The notes: generated by a model from the sequence alone, not told the origin. Counted from the stretch's first letter, positions 42,418 through 52,023 are shown. The stretch is DNA of 64,000 nt from Amycolatopsis sacchari (GCF_900114035.1 NZ_FORP01000006.1:248001-312000), one strand, 5' to 3'. Numbers and translations are program-made.

Positions 42418-43836
42418 GTGGAGCAGACAACCGTGCGTGAGACCGTGTCCCGGCTGTGGGAGAGCGAGGTCGTGCCGAGCCTGTCCGGGCTGGTGCGGAT
42501 CCCGGCGCTGTCCCAGGCGTTCGATGCCGACTGGGCGGCCAACGGCCACCTCCAGGCGGCCGTCGAGCACGTGCGCGGCTGGATCGCGGGGCGCGGGCTG
42601 CCCGGTGCCACGCTGGACGTCGTGCGGCTGGAGGGACGCAGCCCGCTCCTGTTCGTCGACGTGCCCGCGACGCCGGGAGCGGAGGACCGCGGCACGGTGC
42701 TGCTGTACGGCCACCTCGACAAGCAGCCCCCAGTCGGCGGCTGGTCGGAGGGGCTGGGCCCGTGGCAGCCGGTCGTGCGGGGCGAGAAGCTGTTCGGCCG
42801 CGGTTCGGCGGACGACGGGTACGCGGCGTACGCGGCCACGACGGCGCTCGAAGCCGTGCACGCGGCAGGCGGGCAGCACGCCAGGTCGGTGATCCTGCTG
42901 GAGACCGGTGAGGAGTCCGGCAGCCCGGACCTGCCGGCGTACCTGGACCACCTGTCGGCGCGGCTCGGCGCGGTTTCGCTGGTCGTCTGCCTCGACTCGG
43001 GCGGCAACGACTACGAGCGCCTGTGGCTGACGACGAGCCTGCGCGGGCTCGCGCAGGTGCACGTGACGGTGCGGGTGCTCAAGTCCGCGCAGCACTCCGG
43101 GCTCGCGAGCGGGATCGTGCCCAGCTCGTTCCGCATCCTGCGGCAGCTGCTGGACCGCATCGAGGACGCCGGGACCGGCGAGATCAAGCTGCCCGAGCTG
43201 AACGTGCGCATCCCCGCGAACCGCCTTGAGGAGACGCGGGCGACGGCGTCGGTGGCGCCCGACGCGATGAGCAAGGCGTTCCCCCTGGTCGAGGGCATGC
43301 GCCCGGTCTCGGACGACGAGGCCGAGCTGCTGCTGAACAACAGCTGGCGCCCCACGCTGTCCGTCATCGGCGCCTCCGGCTTCCCGGAGCCGGCGAACGC
43401 GGGCAACGTCCTGCGTGACGCGACGACCCTCGCGCTGAGCTTCCGCCTGCCACCGACGGCCGACTCGGCGGCCGCGCTGAACGCGATCGAGAAGGCGCTG
43501 ACGACGGACGTGCCCTACGGCGCACAGGTCGAGCTCGCGGGCGTGGAGCACGCGGACGGCTGGAACGCGCCCGACCCGGCGCCGTGGCTGGCGGAGACGC
43601 TGGAGAAGGTGAGCACGGAGGTCTTCGGCGCCCCGTGGCGCGCGGTCGGCCTCGGCGGGTCGATCCCGTTCATGGGCCTGCTCGCGGAGAAGTACCCGGA
43701 GGCGCAGTTCCTCGTCACGGGCGCGCTCGGCCCCGACTCCAACGCCCACGTCCCGGACGAGTGGCTGCACCTCGGCCAGGCCCGCCGGATCACGGAGACG
43801 GTCGCGCACACCCTGGCCGCCCACGCCCGGGGCTGA
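42418..43836 (+). CDS. M20-family metallopeptidase (dipeptidase-like)
   Basis: A 472-aa zinc-dependent hydrolase. Metal and catalytic residues sit in LLYGHLDKQPPVGGW (His-x-Asp), GRGSADDGYAAYAA (bridging Asp), LLETGEESGSPDL (catalytic and metal Glu) and VVCLDSGGNDY; the C-terminal His ligand is probably in ALGPDSNAHVPDEWL. These match di- and tripeptidases of the carnosinase/CNDP-like branch. GTG at 42418 is chosen because of the -10 box six bases upstream, implying a leaderless message; the substrate is unknown. Confidence 0.88.
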   Translation: MEQTTVRETVSRLWESEVVPSLSGLVRIPALSQAFDADWAANGHLQAAVEHVRGWIAGRGLPGATLDVVRLEGRSPLLFVDVPATPGAEDRGTVLLYGHLDKQPPVGGWSEGLGPWQPVVRGEKLFGRGSADDGYAAYAATTALEAVHAAGGQHARSVILLETGEESGSPDLPAYLDHLSARLGAVSLVVCLDSGGNDYERLWLTTSLRGLAQVHVTVRVLKSAQHSGLASGIVPSSFRILRQLLDRIEDAGTGEIKLPELNVRIPANRLEETRATASVAPDAMSKAFPLVEGMRPVSDDEAELLLNNSWRPTLSVIGASGFPEPANAGNVLRDATTLALSFRLPPTADSAAALNAIEKALTTDVPYGAQVELAGVEHADGWNAPDPAPWLAETLEKVSTEVFGAPWRAVGLGGSIPFMGLLAEKYPEAQFLVTGALGPDSNAHVPDEWLHLGQARRITETVAHTLAAHARG

Positions 43837-43978
43837 CCGGCACGCGTTAAGCGCGTGTTACCACCCGATTGCCCAGGTCGCCGACATCACGCCGTGACCT
43901 CCCTGGTGCTGCGGAGGGGACCATTCGGATGGCAGGATGCGTGGACTCGCACGGTATGACCTACTAGGAGTGACGAAC

Positions 43979-44908
43979 GTGGCGCGTGCAACATCCTTCA
44001 AGGCACTTGCCCTGCTGCCGGCCTTCGCGCTGGCGGGACTGACGTTGGCGTGCGGCGCGGGTGGCAACGGGTCCGGCGGCACCGCCCCCAGCGCCGGCGC
44101 GCCGGCCCCGCAGGAGATCCCAGCGGAGACCAAGGACGCCGCCCTCGCCGCGATGGTGCCCGCCGCGATCGCCGCGGACGGCAAGATCGTCGTCGGCCAG
44201 GACCAGAGCTACGCGCCCAACGAGTTCGTCGACAACGGCAAGGTCGTCGGTTTCGACGTCGACCTCGGCAACGCGATCGCCCAGAAGCTGGGCCTGACCG
44301 CCGAGTTCCAGAACGCCGCGTTCTCCGGCATCATCGCCGGCGTCGGCTCGGGGCAGTACGAGATGGCGATGTCGTCGTTCACCATCAACGCCGAGCGCCT
44401 GCAGACCGTCGACATGGTGTCCTACTACAGCGCGGGCACCTCGCTGGCGGTGCCGAAGGGCAACCCGGACAAGATCAGCCTCGACGACCTGTGCGGCAAG
44501 AACATCGCCGTCCAGCAGGGCACCGTGCAGGTGGACGACCTGACCAAGCGCTCCGAGGACTGCACGAAGGCGGGCAAGCCCGCCATCAACATGCAGCAGT
44601 TCCAGGCGCAGACCGACGTGAACCTGCAGGTCCAGACCAAGCGCAGCCAGGGCATGCTCGCCGACTCGCCGGTGGTCGACTACGCGATCAAGCAGACCGA
44701 CGGCAACGTCGAGGTCGTCGGCCAGCCCTACGACAGCGCGCCCTACGGCATCGCGCTGAAGAAGGACCAGGGCGACTACGCGAAGGCCGTCCAGAGCGCC
44801 GTGCAGGCCATCATCGACGACGGCACCTACGCCAAGATCCTCGCCAAGTGGGGCCTCAACACCGCCGGTGCGGTCCAGAAGGCGGAACTGAACCCGGCCG
44901 TCAGCTGA
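43979..44908 (+). CDS. Polar amino acid-binding lipoprotein
   Basis: A 309-aa extracellular solute-binding protein, family 3. Lipoprotein signal with lipobox LTLAC; ligand domain begins KIVVGQDQSYAPNEFVDNGK and contains VGFDVDLGNAIAQKLGL, FSGIIAGVGSGQYEMAMSSF and the C-terminal DDGTYAKILAKWGL. The pattern matches glutamate/glutamine/basic amino acid binders. GTG at 43979 has AGGAG nine bases upstream; an earlier in-frame start would add an unlikely N-terminal extension. First gene of a three-gene importer operon. Confidence 0.92.
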   Translation: MARATSFKALALLPAFALAGLTLACGAGGNGSGGTAPSAGAPAPQEIPAETKDAALAAMVPAAIAADGKIVVGQDQSYAPNEFVDNGKVVGFDVDLGNAIAQKLGLTAEFQNAAFSGIIAGVGSGQYEMAMSSFTINAERLQTVDMVSYYSAGTSLAVPKGNPDKISLDDLCGKNIAVQQGTVQVDDLTKRSEDCTKAGKPAINMQQFQAQTDVNLQVQTKRSQGMLADSPVVDYAIKQTDGNVEVVGQPYDSAPYGIALKKDQGDYAKAVQSAVQAIIDDGTYAKILAKWGLNTAGAVQKAELNPAVS

Positions 44909-44912
44909 TCCC

Positions 44913-45845
44913 ATGAGCTCAACCGAAGAGACGACCCGCCCGGAGGAGATCCGGGCGGTCCCGGTGCGCCACTACGGGCGCTGGATCGCCGGGGTGATCA
45001 TCGCCTTCCTGGCGTTCATCGTCATCCGCAGCGTCGTCACCAACGCGCACATGCAGTGGGACGTCGTCGGGGACTACCTGTTCAACGACCGGGTGCTCCG
45101 GGGCCTGCAGAACACCCTGATCCTGACGGTGATCTCGATGCTCATCGGCGTGGTCGGCGGCATCCTGCTCGCGGTGATGCGGATGTCACCGAACCCGCTG
45201 TCGGCAGGGGCTGCGGGCACCTTCATCTGGCTGTTCCGCGGCACTCCGCTGATCACCCAGCTGATCATCTGGAACTACCTCGCGTTGTTCTACCCGCGGC
45301 TGGGGATCGGCATCCCGTTCGGGCCCGAGTTCGTCAGCGCCGACACGAACTCGCTCATCTCGCAGTTCTCCGCCTCACTGCTCGGGCTCGGCCTGAACGA
45401 AGCGGCGTACATGGCGGAGATCGTGCGTGGCGGCATCCTGTCCGTGGACGCGGGGCAGCTCGAAGCCGCGGCCGCGCTCGGCCTGTCGCGCGTGAAGACC
45501 CTGCGGCGGATCATCCTGCCGCAGGCGATGCGCGTGATCATCCCGCCGACCGGCAACGAGACCATCGCGATGCTCAAGACGACGTCGCTGGTGGTGACCA
45601 TCGGCTACTTCGAGCTGATGGTGGCGACGCAGCAGATCTACTCGCAGAACTTCAAGATTCCGCCGCTGCTCATCGTGGCCGCGTTGTGGTACCTGTTCAT
45701 GACCTCGGTGCTGACGTTGATCCAGATGCAGATCGAGAAGTACTTCGCGCGCGGCACGACCCGGGCGAACGCCCAGCGCCAGACGTGGACGAACCGCATG
45801 CTCGGCTTCAGGTTCGGCAACCGGGACCAGGGAGGGCAGCGGTGA
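44913..45845 (+). CDS. Polar amino acid ABC transporter permease
   Basis: A 310-aa permease of the His/Glu/Gln/Arg/opine type. About five to six helices, with the coupling motif [20 protein letters not shown] and the conserved [20 protein letters not shown] and [13 protein letters not shown]. Only one permease gene is present, so it should work as a homodimer. It has a longer than usual loop ([16 protein letters not shown]) after helix 3. Overlaps the ATPase start (GTGA). Confidence 0.92.
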   Translation: MSSTEETTRPEEIRAVPVRHYGRWIAGVIIAFLAFIVIRSVVTNAHMQWDVVGDYLFNDRVLRGLQNTLILTVISMLIGVVGGILLAVMRMSPNPLSAGAAGTFIWLFRGTPLITQLIIWNYLALFYPRLGIGIPFGPEFVSADTNSLISQFSASLLGLGLNEAAYMAEIVRGGILSVDAGQLEAAAALGLSRVKTLRRIILPQAMRVIIPPTGNETIAMLKTTSLVVTIGYFELMVATQQIYSQNFKIPPLLIVAALWYLFMTSVLTLIQMQIEKYFARGTTRANAQRQTWTNRMLGFRFGNRDQGGQR

Positions 45846-46615
45846 CGCCCGTCGTGCAGGCGCAGGGCATCCACAAGCGGTTCGGCCGCCTGGAGGTGCT
45901 CAAGGGCATCGACTTCGAGGTCGGCCAGGGCGAGGTGGCCTGCCTGATCGGCCCGTCCGGCTCGGGCAAGTCGACGCTGCTGCGGTGCATCAACCACCTG
46001 GAGAAGATCAACGCCGGGCGGCTGTACGTGAACGGGCAGCTCGTCGGCTACCGCGAGCGCGGCGGGAAGCTGTACGAGCTGCGCGACAAGGAGGTCGCCG
46101 AGCAGCGCAGGGACATCGGCATGGTGTTCCAGCGGTTCAACCTGTTCCCGCACATGACGGCGCTGGAGAACATCATCGAGGCGCCCGTGCAGGTCCGGGG
46201 CGAGAGCAAGGCGCAGGCCCGCGAGCGCGGCCGCGAACTGCTGGACCGGGTGGGCCTGGGAGACAAGGAAAGCGCCTACCCGGCTCAGTTGTCCGGTGGG
46301 CAGCAGCAGCGCGTAGCGATCGCCCGTGCGCTGGCGATGCGGCCGAAGCTGATGCTGTTCGACGAGCCGACCTCGGCGCTGGACCCGGAACTCGTCGGCG
46401 ACGTGCTCGGCGTGATGCGCCAGCTCGCGGCGGACGGCATGACGATGATCGTGGTGACGCACGAGATGCAGTTCGCCCGCGAGGTCGCGGACAAGGTCGT
46501 GTTCATGGACGACGGCGTGGTCGTCGAGCAGGGCGTGCCGGAGCAGGTCATCGCGAACCCGCAGCACGAGCGGACGCGTGGCTTCCTGTCGCGGGTGCTC
46601 AGCCCGAACGCCTGA
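45842..46615 (+). CDS. Polar amino acid ABC transporter ATP-binding protein
   Basis: A 257-aa ATPase of the GlnQ type. Walker [17 protein letters not shown] near residue 38, Q-loop [12 protein letters not shown], signature [16 protein letters not shown], Walker [17 protein letters not shown] and His loop [13 protein letters not shown]. The GTG start overlaps the permease stop. The last 17 bp overlap the 3' end of a convergent gene. Confidence 0.94.
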   Translation: MTPVVQAQGIHKRFGRLEVLKGIDFEVGQGEVACLIGPSGSGKSTLLRCINHLEKINAGRLYVNGQLVGYRERGGKLYELRDKEVAEQRRDIGMVFQRFNLFPHMTALENIIEAPVQVRGESKAQARERGRELLDRVGLGDKESAYPAQLSGGQQQRVAIARALAMRPKLMLFDEPTSALDPELVGDVLGVMRQLAADGMTMIVVTHEMQFAREVADKVVFMDDGVVVEQGVPEQVIANPQHERTRGFLSRVLSPNA

Positions 46616-47606
46616 CGTCGTAGGTGGACGGCGCCACGCGGACCAGCCGGTCGGTGGCGTTGAGGGCGTTGCGCAGACCTTCGCGCGTGATGGGGCGGGT
46701 CAGCCTGGCGCGGATTTCGTCGAGGTGCAGCGGCCTGCCCTCGGTCTCGATGAGCCGGACCGCGTTCTCGGTGCTCGACCCGCCCCGCTCGGCGTAGGGC
46801 TCGATGTGCCAGGACTCCAGTGCGAACGTGCTCGGTGCGACGCGGACGAAGCGGCTGTCGGCGTTCAGGCGGTTGTACAGCGGGCCCCGGCTGTACGACC
46901 GGTCCATGCGCCGCAGCAGCTCGTCGAGGTGCAGCGGCTTGCCCGCCTGGGCCAGCAGCTCGGCCACGAGGTCGGTGGCGGTGGGACCGCGCGTCGTGCG
47001 CCTGCCGGGGGAGATCCGTTCGACCGCCCTGTGCAGCGTCCGCCGCGGTTGGTGCAGCTCGTGCTCGGTCACGCGGTAGCCGCAGTGCGCGAGCCAGCCC
47101 ACCAGCTCCTCGTCGGTCAGCGAGAACCCGCGCCGGGCGAACACCTCGGCCGGGGCCTCGGCCCGCAGCGCCTCGCCCAGCGCGGCGATCGCGTCCCTGG
47201 TGGTGGCCACGGCGGTGGGGAGGTCGGGTACCGCGGCCCAGCCGTGGTCGACCTGGAAGACGCCGCCGAACCGGGCCAGCACGCGCCAGGCCGAGACGTT
47301 CGGCGCGATGACCGGGTAGTCCAGCGCCGGCTGCCGGTCGAGCAGCCTGGCCAGCGGCAGCACGGGCGCGATCTCGGCCCGCAGCTCCTGCGCCCAGCGC
47401 CGCAGCGCTCCCTGGCGTGCGAGGGCGGCGCGGATGCGTTCCTCGAACCCGGCTTCGATCGCGTTGCGCCGTTCCGGCGCGGGCAGGTACTGGCCGAACC
47501 AGCGGTACGCGTCGTCCTCGTCGGCCCACAGGCGACGTCGCAGGGCGGCCAGCTCGCCGTAGGTCACCCCGTCGGTGACCGCTCTGAGCTCCGCGAGGGC
47601 CTCCAT
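46599..47606 (-). CDS. Protein with two winged-helix (HARE-like) repeats
   Basis: A 335-aa soluble protein. The C-terminal third is a tandem repeat of a ~70-residue module: [20 protein letters not shown] ... [16 protein letters not shown] and [20 protein letters not shown] ... [13 protein letters not shown]. The pattern (helix, PLHLDEL helix, then a beta-wing ending VRVAPSTF) resembles HARE-HTH/RNA polymerase delta-type winged helices that bind DNA. The N-terminal ~200 residues are helical and not recognised, except for [20 protein letters not shown]. It could be a transcription or repair factor. Overlaps the importer ATPase gene tail to tail by 17 bp. Confidence 0.6.
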   Translation of the reverse strand: MEALAELRAVTDGVTYGELAALRRRLWADEDDAYRWFGQYLPAPERRNAIEAGFEERIRAALARQGALRRWAQELRAEIAPVLPLARLLDRQPALDYPVIAPNVSAWRVLARFGGVFQVDHGWAAVPDLPTAVATTRDAIAALGEALRAEAPAEVFARRGFSLTDEELVGWLAHCGYRVTEHELHQPRRTLHRAVERISPGRRTTRGPTATDLVAELLAQAGKPLHLDELLRRMDRSYSRGPLYNRLNADSRFVRVAPSTFALESWHIEPYAERGGSSTENAVRLIETEGRPLHLDEIRARLTRPITREGLRNALNATDRLVRVAPSTYDVRRSG

Positions 47607-47708
47607 CCCTCGACGATAGCCGCGTCACGCTGCTACCTCAGCGAAACTGCCCTACCGGAGTAACGGGGCGGCTAAGGTTTCGGTGCGCCGAGCGAAGTGG
47701 GAGGGCGG

Positions 47709-50045
47709 ATGGCGAACGGGCAGCCGGGACCGGTGGACCGCGAGCTACCCCCGCTCGACCCGTTCGCGGGCGTCCCCGACACCCGCTACCACGTGGCCGC
47801 GGCGGACCTGCTGCGGCCGCTCGTCGAGCCGGGCAGCGGCAGCCTGCTGCGGTGGCGCAAGCAGACCAGCAACGCGCCGATCGTGCCCGTGGAAAACGCT
47901 TACATCACCGGCAGGCTGGACCTGCGGGGTGCCGACCTCGACTGCCTGTTCCGCTTCGAGAACTGCCGGTTCGAGCACGCGCCGGACGTGCGTGAGGCGA
48001 AGCTGCTGGGCCTGGTGTTCCGCCGCTGCTGGCTGCCGGGGCTGAAGGCGCGGAACCTGCGCAGCCGCAACGACGTCCGGCTCATCCGCAGTGTGGTGCA
48101 ACCATTTCCCGGCGGTACCGAGGACGGCGAGACGGCCGTGCAGCGCGGGGACACGAGGGAACGCGGCGTGCCGGACGCGGCGATCAACCTGACCGACGCG
48201 GTGATCGAGGGCTCGCTGGTGCTGACGCGCACGCGCATCGCCTCGCACGGCCGCGCGCTGCAGGCCGACCGGCTGCAGATCAGCGGCGCGCTGCTGGCGT
48301 ACCGGCTCCGCGCCGACGGCGAAGTGCGGGTACCGGGGATGCGCACCGGCGGTAACGTCAACTTCTCCGGCGCCACGCTCCGGAACCCCGGTGGTTTCGC
48401 GCTCGACGCGAACGGCGTGCACATCGGCGGCAGCCTGCTGTGCGAGGTGGACAACTTCGGCGCGGCCGACAAGCGCCAGCCGTTCACCGCGCGCGGGGTG
48501 CTGCAGCTGCCCGGTGCCCGCGTGGACGGGGACATCGTGTTCCGCTCGGCGGACCTCGCGAGCCCGCAGCGCGGGGCGATCGCCGTGGAGGCGTGGGACT
48601 CCAGCGATCCGTACGTGGACCCGTGGCCGGCGCTCGTCGCCGACCGGATGCGCGTCGAGGGCAACGTCGAGCTGTCCGACGGGTTGTCGGCGACGGGCAC
48701 CGTGCGCATGATCAACACCCGGATCGGCGGCACGTTGCGGCTCGCCCGCGCCCGGCTGAAGGTGCCGCGTGGCGCCGTCGAACCGTTCTACGACCGGGCG
48801 TTGCACCTCGACGGCAGCGAAATCGAAGGTGACCTGGAGGCGACGGCGCTGCGCGTGCCGTCTGGGCAGCTGCGGATGGCGGACGTGCGGGTCGGCGGGA
48901 ACGTGCTGGCCTCGAACGTGCACCTGGAGCACGCGGACCGCGACGTGTTCTCCGCGCGGCGCATGAAGGTGGCGGGGAACCTGCTCCTGACGGACGCGAC
49001 GGTCGAGGGCACGGTGCGGCTGCAGGGCACGGAGGTCGGCGGCAGCATCGAGCTGTACGGCACGCACGTCACCGCCCCGACGGTGCGCCCGCAGACCAGT
49101 TACTCGGTGGACCTGCGCACGGTCCGCGTCGGCCGCAACATCAGCCTCACCCGCTCCCGCGACCGGCACTTCCGCGCGACGGGCGGGGTGAACATGGACG
49201 GCGCGAGCGCCGCCCGCCGCATCGACCTGACCGGCGCGGAGCTGGAGTCGCTGCCGGGGCACGACATCGCGCTCGACGCGAGCGACCTGACGTCGGACGA
49301 GCTGTTGCTCAGCCCCGGCACGCGTCCCCGTGGCAGGTTGCTGCTGCGGCACGCGCACTGCCGCACGCTCGACGACAACGACCTGTTCTGGGCGGCCGAG
49401 GGCGGGATCGAGCTGGAGGACTTCCGGTACGACGTGCTCCGCCGCCCGATCGGGATGAAGAACGACCGTGCCGTCGCGAAGCGCATCAACCAGCTGCGCA
49501 CGGCGATGAACGGCTACCGCCCCGGCCCGTACGACCAGCTCGCCGCCATGCTGCGCAGCAGCGGCAACGAGGAGCACGCGGACACGGTGTTGTTCCGCAA
49601 GCAGCAGTACCGGTACGAGGCGCTCGCGCAGGGCTACCGCGTGTTCGGGCCCGGGGTGCGGCTGTGGAGCTGGCTGCAGCGGTGGATGGTGGGCTACGGC
49701 TACCGGCCCGTGCGGGCGCTGGGGTGGCTCGTGGGGCTGCTCGTGGCGGGCAGCCTGTACTTCTGGCTGGGCGACGACCCGTGCGTGGCGGACCCGGGGC
49801 GCTACATGGTGGCGGGGCCGAGGTGCGCGATCGACCAGCAGGAGACGGGGCTCCAGTGGAACCCGGTGCTGTACACGGCGGACCTGCTGGTGCCGATCGT
49901 GGACTTCGGCAACAAGGGCCGCTGGTACATGCACGGCATGGACAAGTGGGTGAGCAGCGGTTTCGTCGCGGCGGGCTGGGTCCTCGCGACGACCGTCGCG
50001 GCAGGCGCCGGCCGCATGATCCGCCGCGACACCCCCAGCAAATGA
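47709..50045 (+). CDS. Large beta-helix repeat protein with C-terminal membrane anchor
   Basis: A 778-aa protein. Residues ~60-560 are short repeated segments of the kind LTDAVIEGSLVLTRTRI, TGGNVNFSGATLRN, VDGDIVFRSADLAS, IEGDLEATALRV, VGGNVLASNVHLEH, VEGTVRLQGTEVGGSIELYG: a right-handed beta-helix like pentapeptide-repeat or bactofilin proteins. After a charged region come two hydrophobic helices, about 662-682 and 746-768, with a Cys-containing loop between. Streptomyces homologues are sometimes labelled membrane-associated oxidoreductase without support. ATG 47709 is preferred, with GGAGGG ahead. Role unknown; a scaffold at the inner membrane face is possible. Confidence 0.75.
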   Translation: MANGQPGPVDRELPPLDPFAGVPDTRYHVAAADLLRPLVEPGSGSLLRWRKQTSNAPIVPVENAYITGRLDLRGADLDCLFRFENCRFEHAPDVREAKLLGLVFRRCWLPGLKARNLRSRNDVRLIRSVVQPFPGGTEDGETAVQRGDTRERGVPDAAINLTDAVIEGSLVLTRTRIASHGRALQADRLQISGALLAYRLRADGEVRVPGMRTGGNVNFSGATLRNPGGFALDANGVHIGGSLLCEVDNFGAADKRQPFTARGVLQLPGARVDGDIVFRSADLASPQRGAIAVEAWDSSDPYVDPWPALVADRMRVEGNVELSDGLSATGTVRMINTRIGGTLRLARARLKVPRGAVEPFYDRALHLDGSEIEGDLEATALRVPSGQLRMADVRVGGNVLASNVHLEHADRDVFSARRMKVAGNLLLTDATVEGTVRLQGTEVGGSIELYGTHVTAPTVRPQTSYSVDLRTVRVGRNISLTRSRDRHFRATGGVNMDGASAARRIDLTGAELESLPGHDIALDASDLTSDELLLSPGTRPRGRLLLRHAHCRTLDDNDLFWAAEGGIELEDFRYDVLRRPIGMKNDRAVAKRINQLRTAMNGYRPGPYDQLAAMLRSSGNEEHADTVLFRKQQYRYEALAQGYRVFGPGVRLWSWLQRWMVGYGYRPVRALGWLVGLLVAGSLYFWLGDDPCVADPGRYMVAGPRCAIDQQETGLQWNPVLYTADLLVPIVDFGNKGRWYMHGMDKWVSSGFVAAGWVLATTVAAGAGRMIRRDTPSK

Positions 50046-50074
50046 GCCCCCCACACCCAGCCCCCCACAAACGG

Positions 50075-50142
50075 CCACAACCCCACTCAACGCAACCACA
50101 GCAAAACGCAAATCGCCACAACCCACTCAACGCAACCACAGC
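50075..50142. repeat. Direct repeat of about 27 bp, two copies
   Basis: CCACAACC(C)CACTCAACGCAACCACAGC occurs at 50075-50102 and, with one C fewer, at 50116-50142, start to start 41 bp. The stretch is unusually C/A-rich against its surroundings. It lies downstream of the beta-helix gene. Two copies only, so not a CRISPR array. Confidence 0.65.
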
Positions 50143-50151
50143 CCGGGGGGT

Positions 50152-50200
50152 CCAGGGGGGCGAAGCCCTCCCTGGCGGGGGTTCGGGGGTTCGACCCCCG
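50152..50200. terminator. Pair of GC-rich hairpins between gene and tRNA
   Basis: First stem 50152-50160 with 50167-50175 (9 bp including one G-U, loop CGAAGC); second CGGGGGT, loop TCG, ACCCCCG at 50184-50200 (7 bp). They follow the beta-helix gene and face the tRNA, so a two-way transcription stop is likely. Related G-rich hairpins occur at 2547-2565. Confidence 0.5.
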
Positions 50201-50222
50201 ATGAAATGGCGAAGGGGCCCCG

Positions 50223-50241
50223 GCTCACGCTTTCCGTGAGC
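50223..50241 (-). terminator. Hairpin downstream of tRNA-Gly
   Basis: GCTCACG, five-base loop, CGTGAGC: a perfect 7-bp stem, 20 bp beyond the 3' end of the tRNA on the minus strand. Probable end of the tRNA transcript; no U-tract. Confidence 0.55.
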
Positions 50242-50260
50242 ACAAGGACCCCATCCACTG

Positions 50261-50333
50261 AGCGGACGACGGGATTCGAACCCGCGACCCTCACCTTGGC
50301 AAGGTGATGCGCTACCAGCTGCGCTACGTCCGC
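50261..50333 (-). tRNA. tRNA-Gly (anticodon GCC)
   Basis: Read on the minus strand: acceptor GCGGACG pairs with CGTCCGC, D-arm region with AGCGCAGCTGGTAGCGC, anticodon stem CACCTT/AAGGTG around GCC, and T-arm GCGGGTTCGAATCCCGT. 73 nt with discriminator T, as in bacterial tRNA-Gly. CCA is not encoded. No second copy of its 3' end was seen nearby, so no integrated element is indicated. Confidence 0.95.
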
Positions 50334-50517
50334 ACGCCCCGTTAACCGGTGCGGTGCACACTCTATACCCTGCCGTCGGAGGGCGTTACAGGCACCCGGT
50401 CGGAGGTAACTCTGTCACTCCCGGAGTACAAGGGGTGACGCCAAGCGTTTCGCTCCGTATGGTGTCTCCATTCAACCGAACGGGTTAGTCCCGCCCGGGG
50501 AGGAGGTGCCTGGCCGG

Positions 50518-52023
50518 ATGACGGAGGAAGCGACGGTACCGGAGCAACGCACGGTATCGGCCGATGAGCAGGCTCTTCTGCGTCGGCTCCGGGCAGGCGA
50601 GGACCGCGCCTTCAGCGAGTTGTTCGAGCTGCACTCGCCGGCGGTCAGGAGGCTGGCGAGGGGTATCGCCAGCGACGCCTCGGAGGCGGAGGACATCACC
50701 GCCGAAACGTTCTTCCGGGTGCTGCAGGCGCTGCGCCGCGGGGCGGGGCCGCGGGACCACATCCGCGCCTACCTGCTGACGGTGGCGCGCCGGGTGTCGT
50801 GGGAGTGGCACGGTGCCCGCCGGGACGTCCCGGTCACGGACGACGAGCTGACGGTCCGCGCGGGGGCGGGTGCGGACGCGCACGCCCGCACGGCGGAGCA
50901 CAGCCTCATCGCGACGGCGTTCACGAGCCTGCCGGAGCGCTGGCGCACGGTGCTGTGGCAGACGGAGGTCGAGGGTGAGCAGCCCGCGGTCGTCGCCCCG
51001 CACTTCGGGTTGAGCGCGAACGCGACGGCCGCGCTGGCCCGCCGCGCCCGCCAGGGGCTGCGTGCGGCGTACCTGCAGGCGCACCTGGCGATGAACCGCA
51101 CGTCCGACGTGGGCTGCCGCGGCGTCATCGAGAAGCTGGGCGGGTACACGGCGGGCAGCGTCACCGGGTCCGAGGCGGCCAAGATCCGCACCCACCTGCT
51201 GGGCTGCGCCTCGTGCCGCTCGATGCACGCCGAACTGCGGGACGTGTGCTCTTCGCTGCGGGCGCACGCCGGGGTCATCGCGCTGCTGGTGCCGTCCGTG
51301 GCCGCGGTGGCCGCGTCGGGGGCGGGCAGCGGTGCGCTGGCGACCCTCAAGGGCCTGGTGCTGTCGAAGCTGAAGATCACGGTGGCGCTGGCTTCCACGG
51401 CCGCCGCCGGAGTGGTCGGCGTCGCGGTCGGTCCAGCGATCCTCGACCCCGACCACTCGCAGACGATCAGCCTGCCGGCGAGCGGCGTCGAGCTGAAGAT
51501 CGCGGCGCCGGAGCCCTCGCTCCTCAGCTCGCCGCCGCAGGAGCCGGTGCCCCCTGGCGAGGCGACCCTGCGGCTGCCCGGGGCGGCGACGCCGCCCGTG
51601 GTGGGCGCCGGCCGGTCGGTGCTCGGCACCTCCGGTGGCGGCCAGGCCACGCAGCCGCCCGTGCAGGAGGCGCAGCCCCCTGCCGAGACCGGCACGTCGT
51701 CCTCGCCGGACCAGGTGAACGCGCGTGACGACCTCCCGTCCTCGGACCCGGACAAGGGCAAGGGCAACGGCAAGGACAAGGACAAGCCGGGCAAGGGCAA
51801 CCACGGCTCGAACAACCCGAACAAGAACCAGACCTACAACTCCCGGGCGGACACCGCCCCGGACAACGAAGTGAAGTCCACCGAGTCGAACGGCAAGCCC
51901 GCGCCGCACGGCCGGTCGCGGGGGTTGTTCTTCTGGTGGCTGCACGGCCCGTCCACGTCGGACACGTCGGACACCGCGGGCACGCCGGAAAGCACCGGGT
52001 CGGGTACCACCACTGGATCTTGA
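50518..52023 (+). CDS. ECF sigma factor fused to anti-sigma-like and extracytoplasmic tail
   Basis: A 501-aa protein. Residues ~15-185: sigma-70 regions 2 and 4 (DRAFSELFELHSPAVRRLAR, ITAETFFRVLQALRR, LPERWRTVLWQTEVEGEQ). ~215-235: zinc anti-sigma-like segment HLLGCASCRSMH. ~255-310: one or two hydrophobic stretches. The remainder is a Pro/Gly/Ser tail with a highly basic low-complexity block (DKGKGNGKDKDKPGKGNHGS) and a Trp-rich end (RGLFFWWLHG). Sigma-ZAS-membrane fusions of this sort are known (ECF53-like) and imply release of the sigma part by proteolysis. ATG with AGGAGG 11 bases upstream. Confidence 0.85.
   Translation: MTEEATVPEQRTVSADEQALLRRLRAGEDRAFSELFELHSPAVRRLARGIASDASEAEDITAETFFRVLQALRRGAGPRDHIRAYLLTVARRVSWEWHGARRDVPVTDDELTVRAGAGADAHARTAEHSLIATAFTSLPERWRTVLWQTEVEGEQPAVVAPHFGLSANATAALARRARQGLRAAYLQAHLAMNRTSDVGCRGVIEKLGGYTAGSVTGSEAAKIRTHLLGCASCRSMHAELRDVCSSLRAHAGVIALLVPSVAAVAASGAGSGALATLKGLVLSKLKITVALASTAAAGVVGVAVGPAILDPDHSQTISLPASGVELKIAAPEPSLLSSPPQEPVPPGEATLRLPGAATPPVVGAGRSVLGTSGGGQATQPPVQEAQPPAETGTSSSPDQVNARDDLPSSDPDKGKGNGKDKDKPGKGNHGSNNPNKNQTYNSRADTAPDNEVKSTESNGKPAPHGRSRGLFFWWLHGPSTSDTSDTAGTPESTGSGTTTGS

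Noticed and set aside
43937..43978. Earlier start for the amino acid-binding lipoprotein
   Set aside because: It would place 14 residues before the signal peptide and lacks a ribosome site; the GTG at 43979 has AGGAG and gives a normal lipoprotein signal.
50075..50142. Possible CRISPR array
   Set aside because: Only two repeat copies with a 13-bp gap, no further units and no cas genes in the window.
50261..50333. tRNA-Gly as attachment site of an integrated element
   Set aside because: No integrase gene and no second copy of the tRNA 3' end were found within the window.
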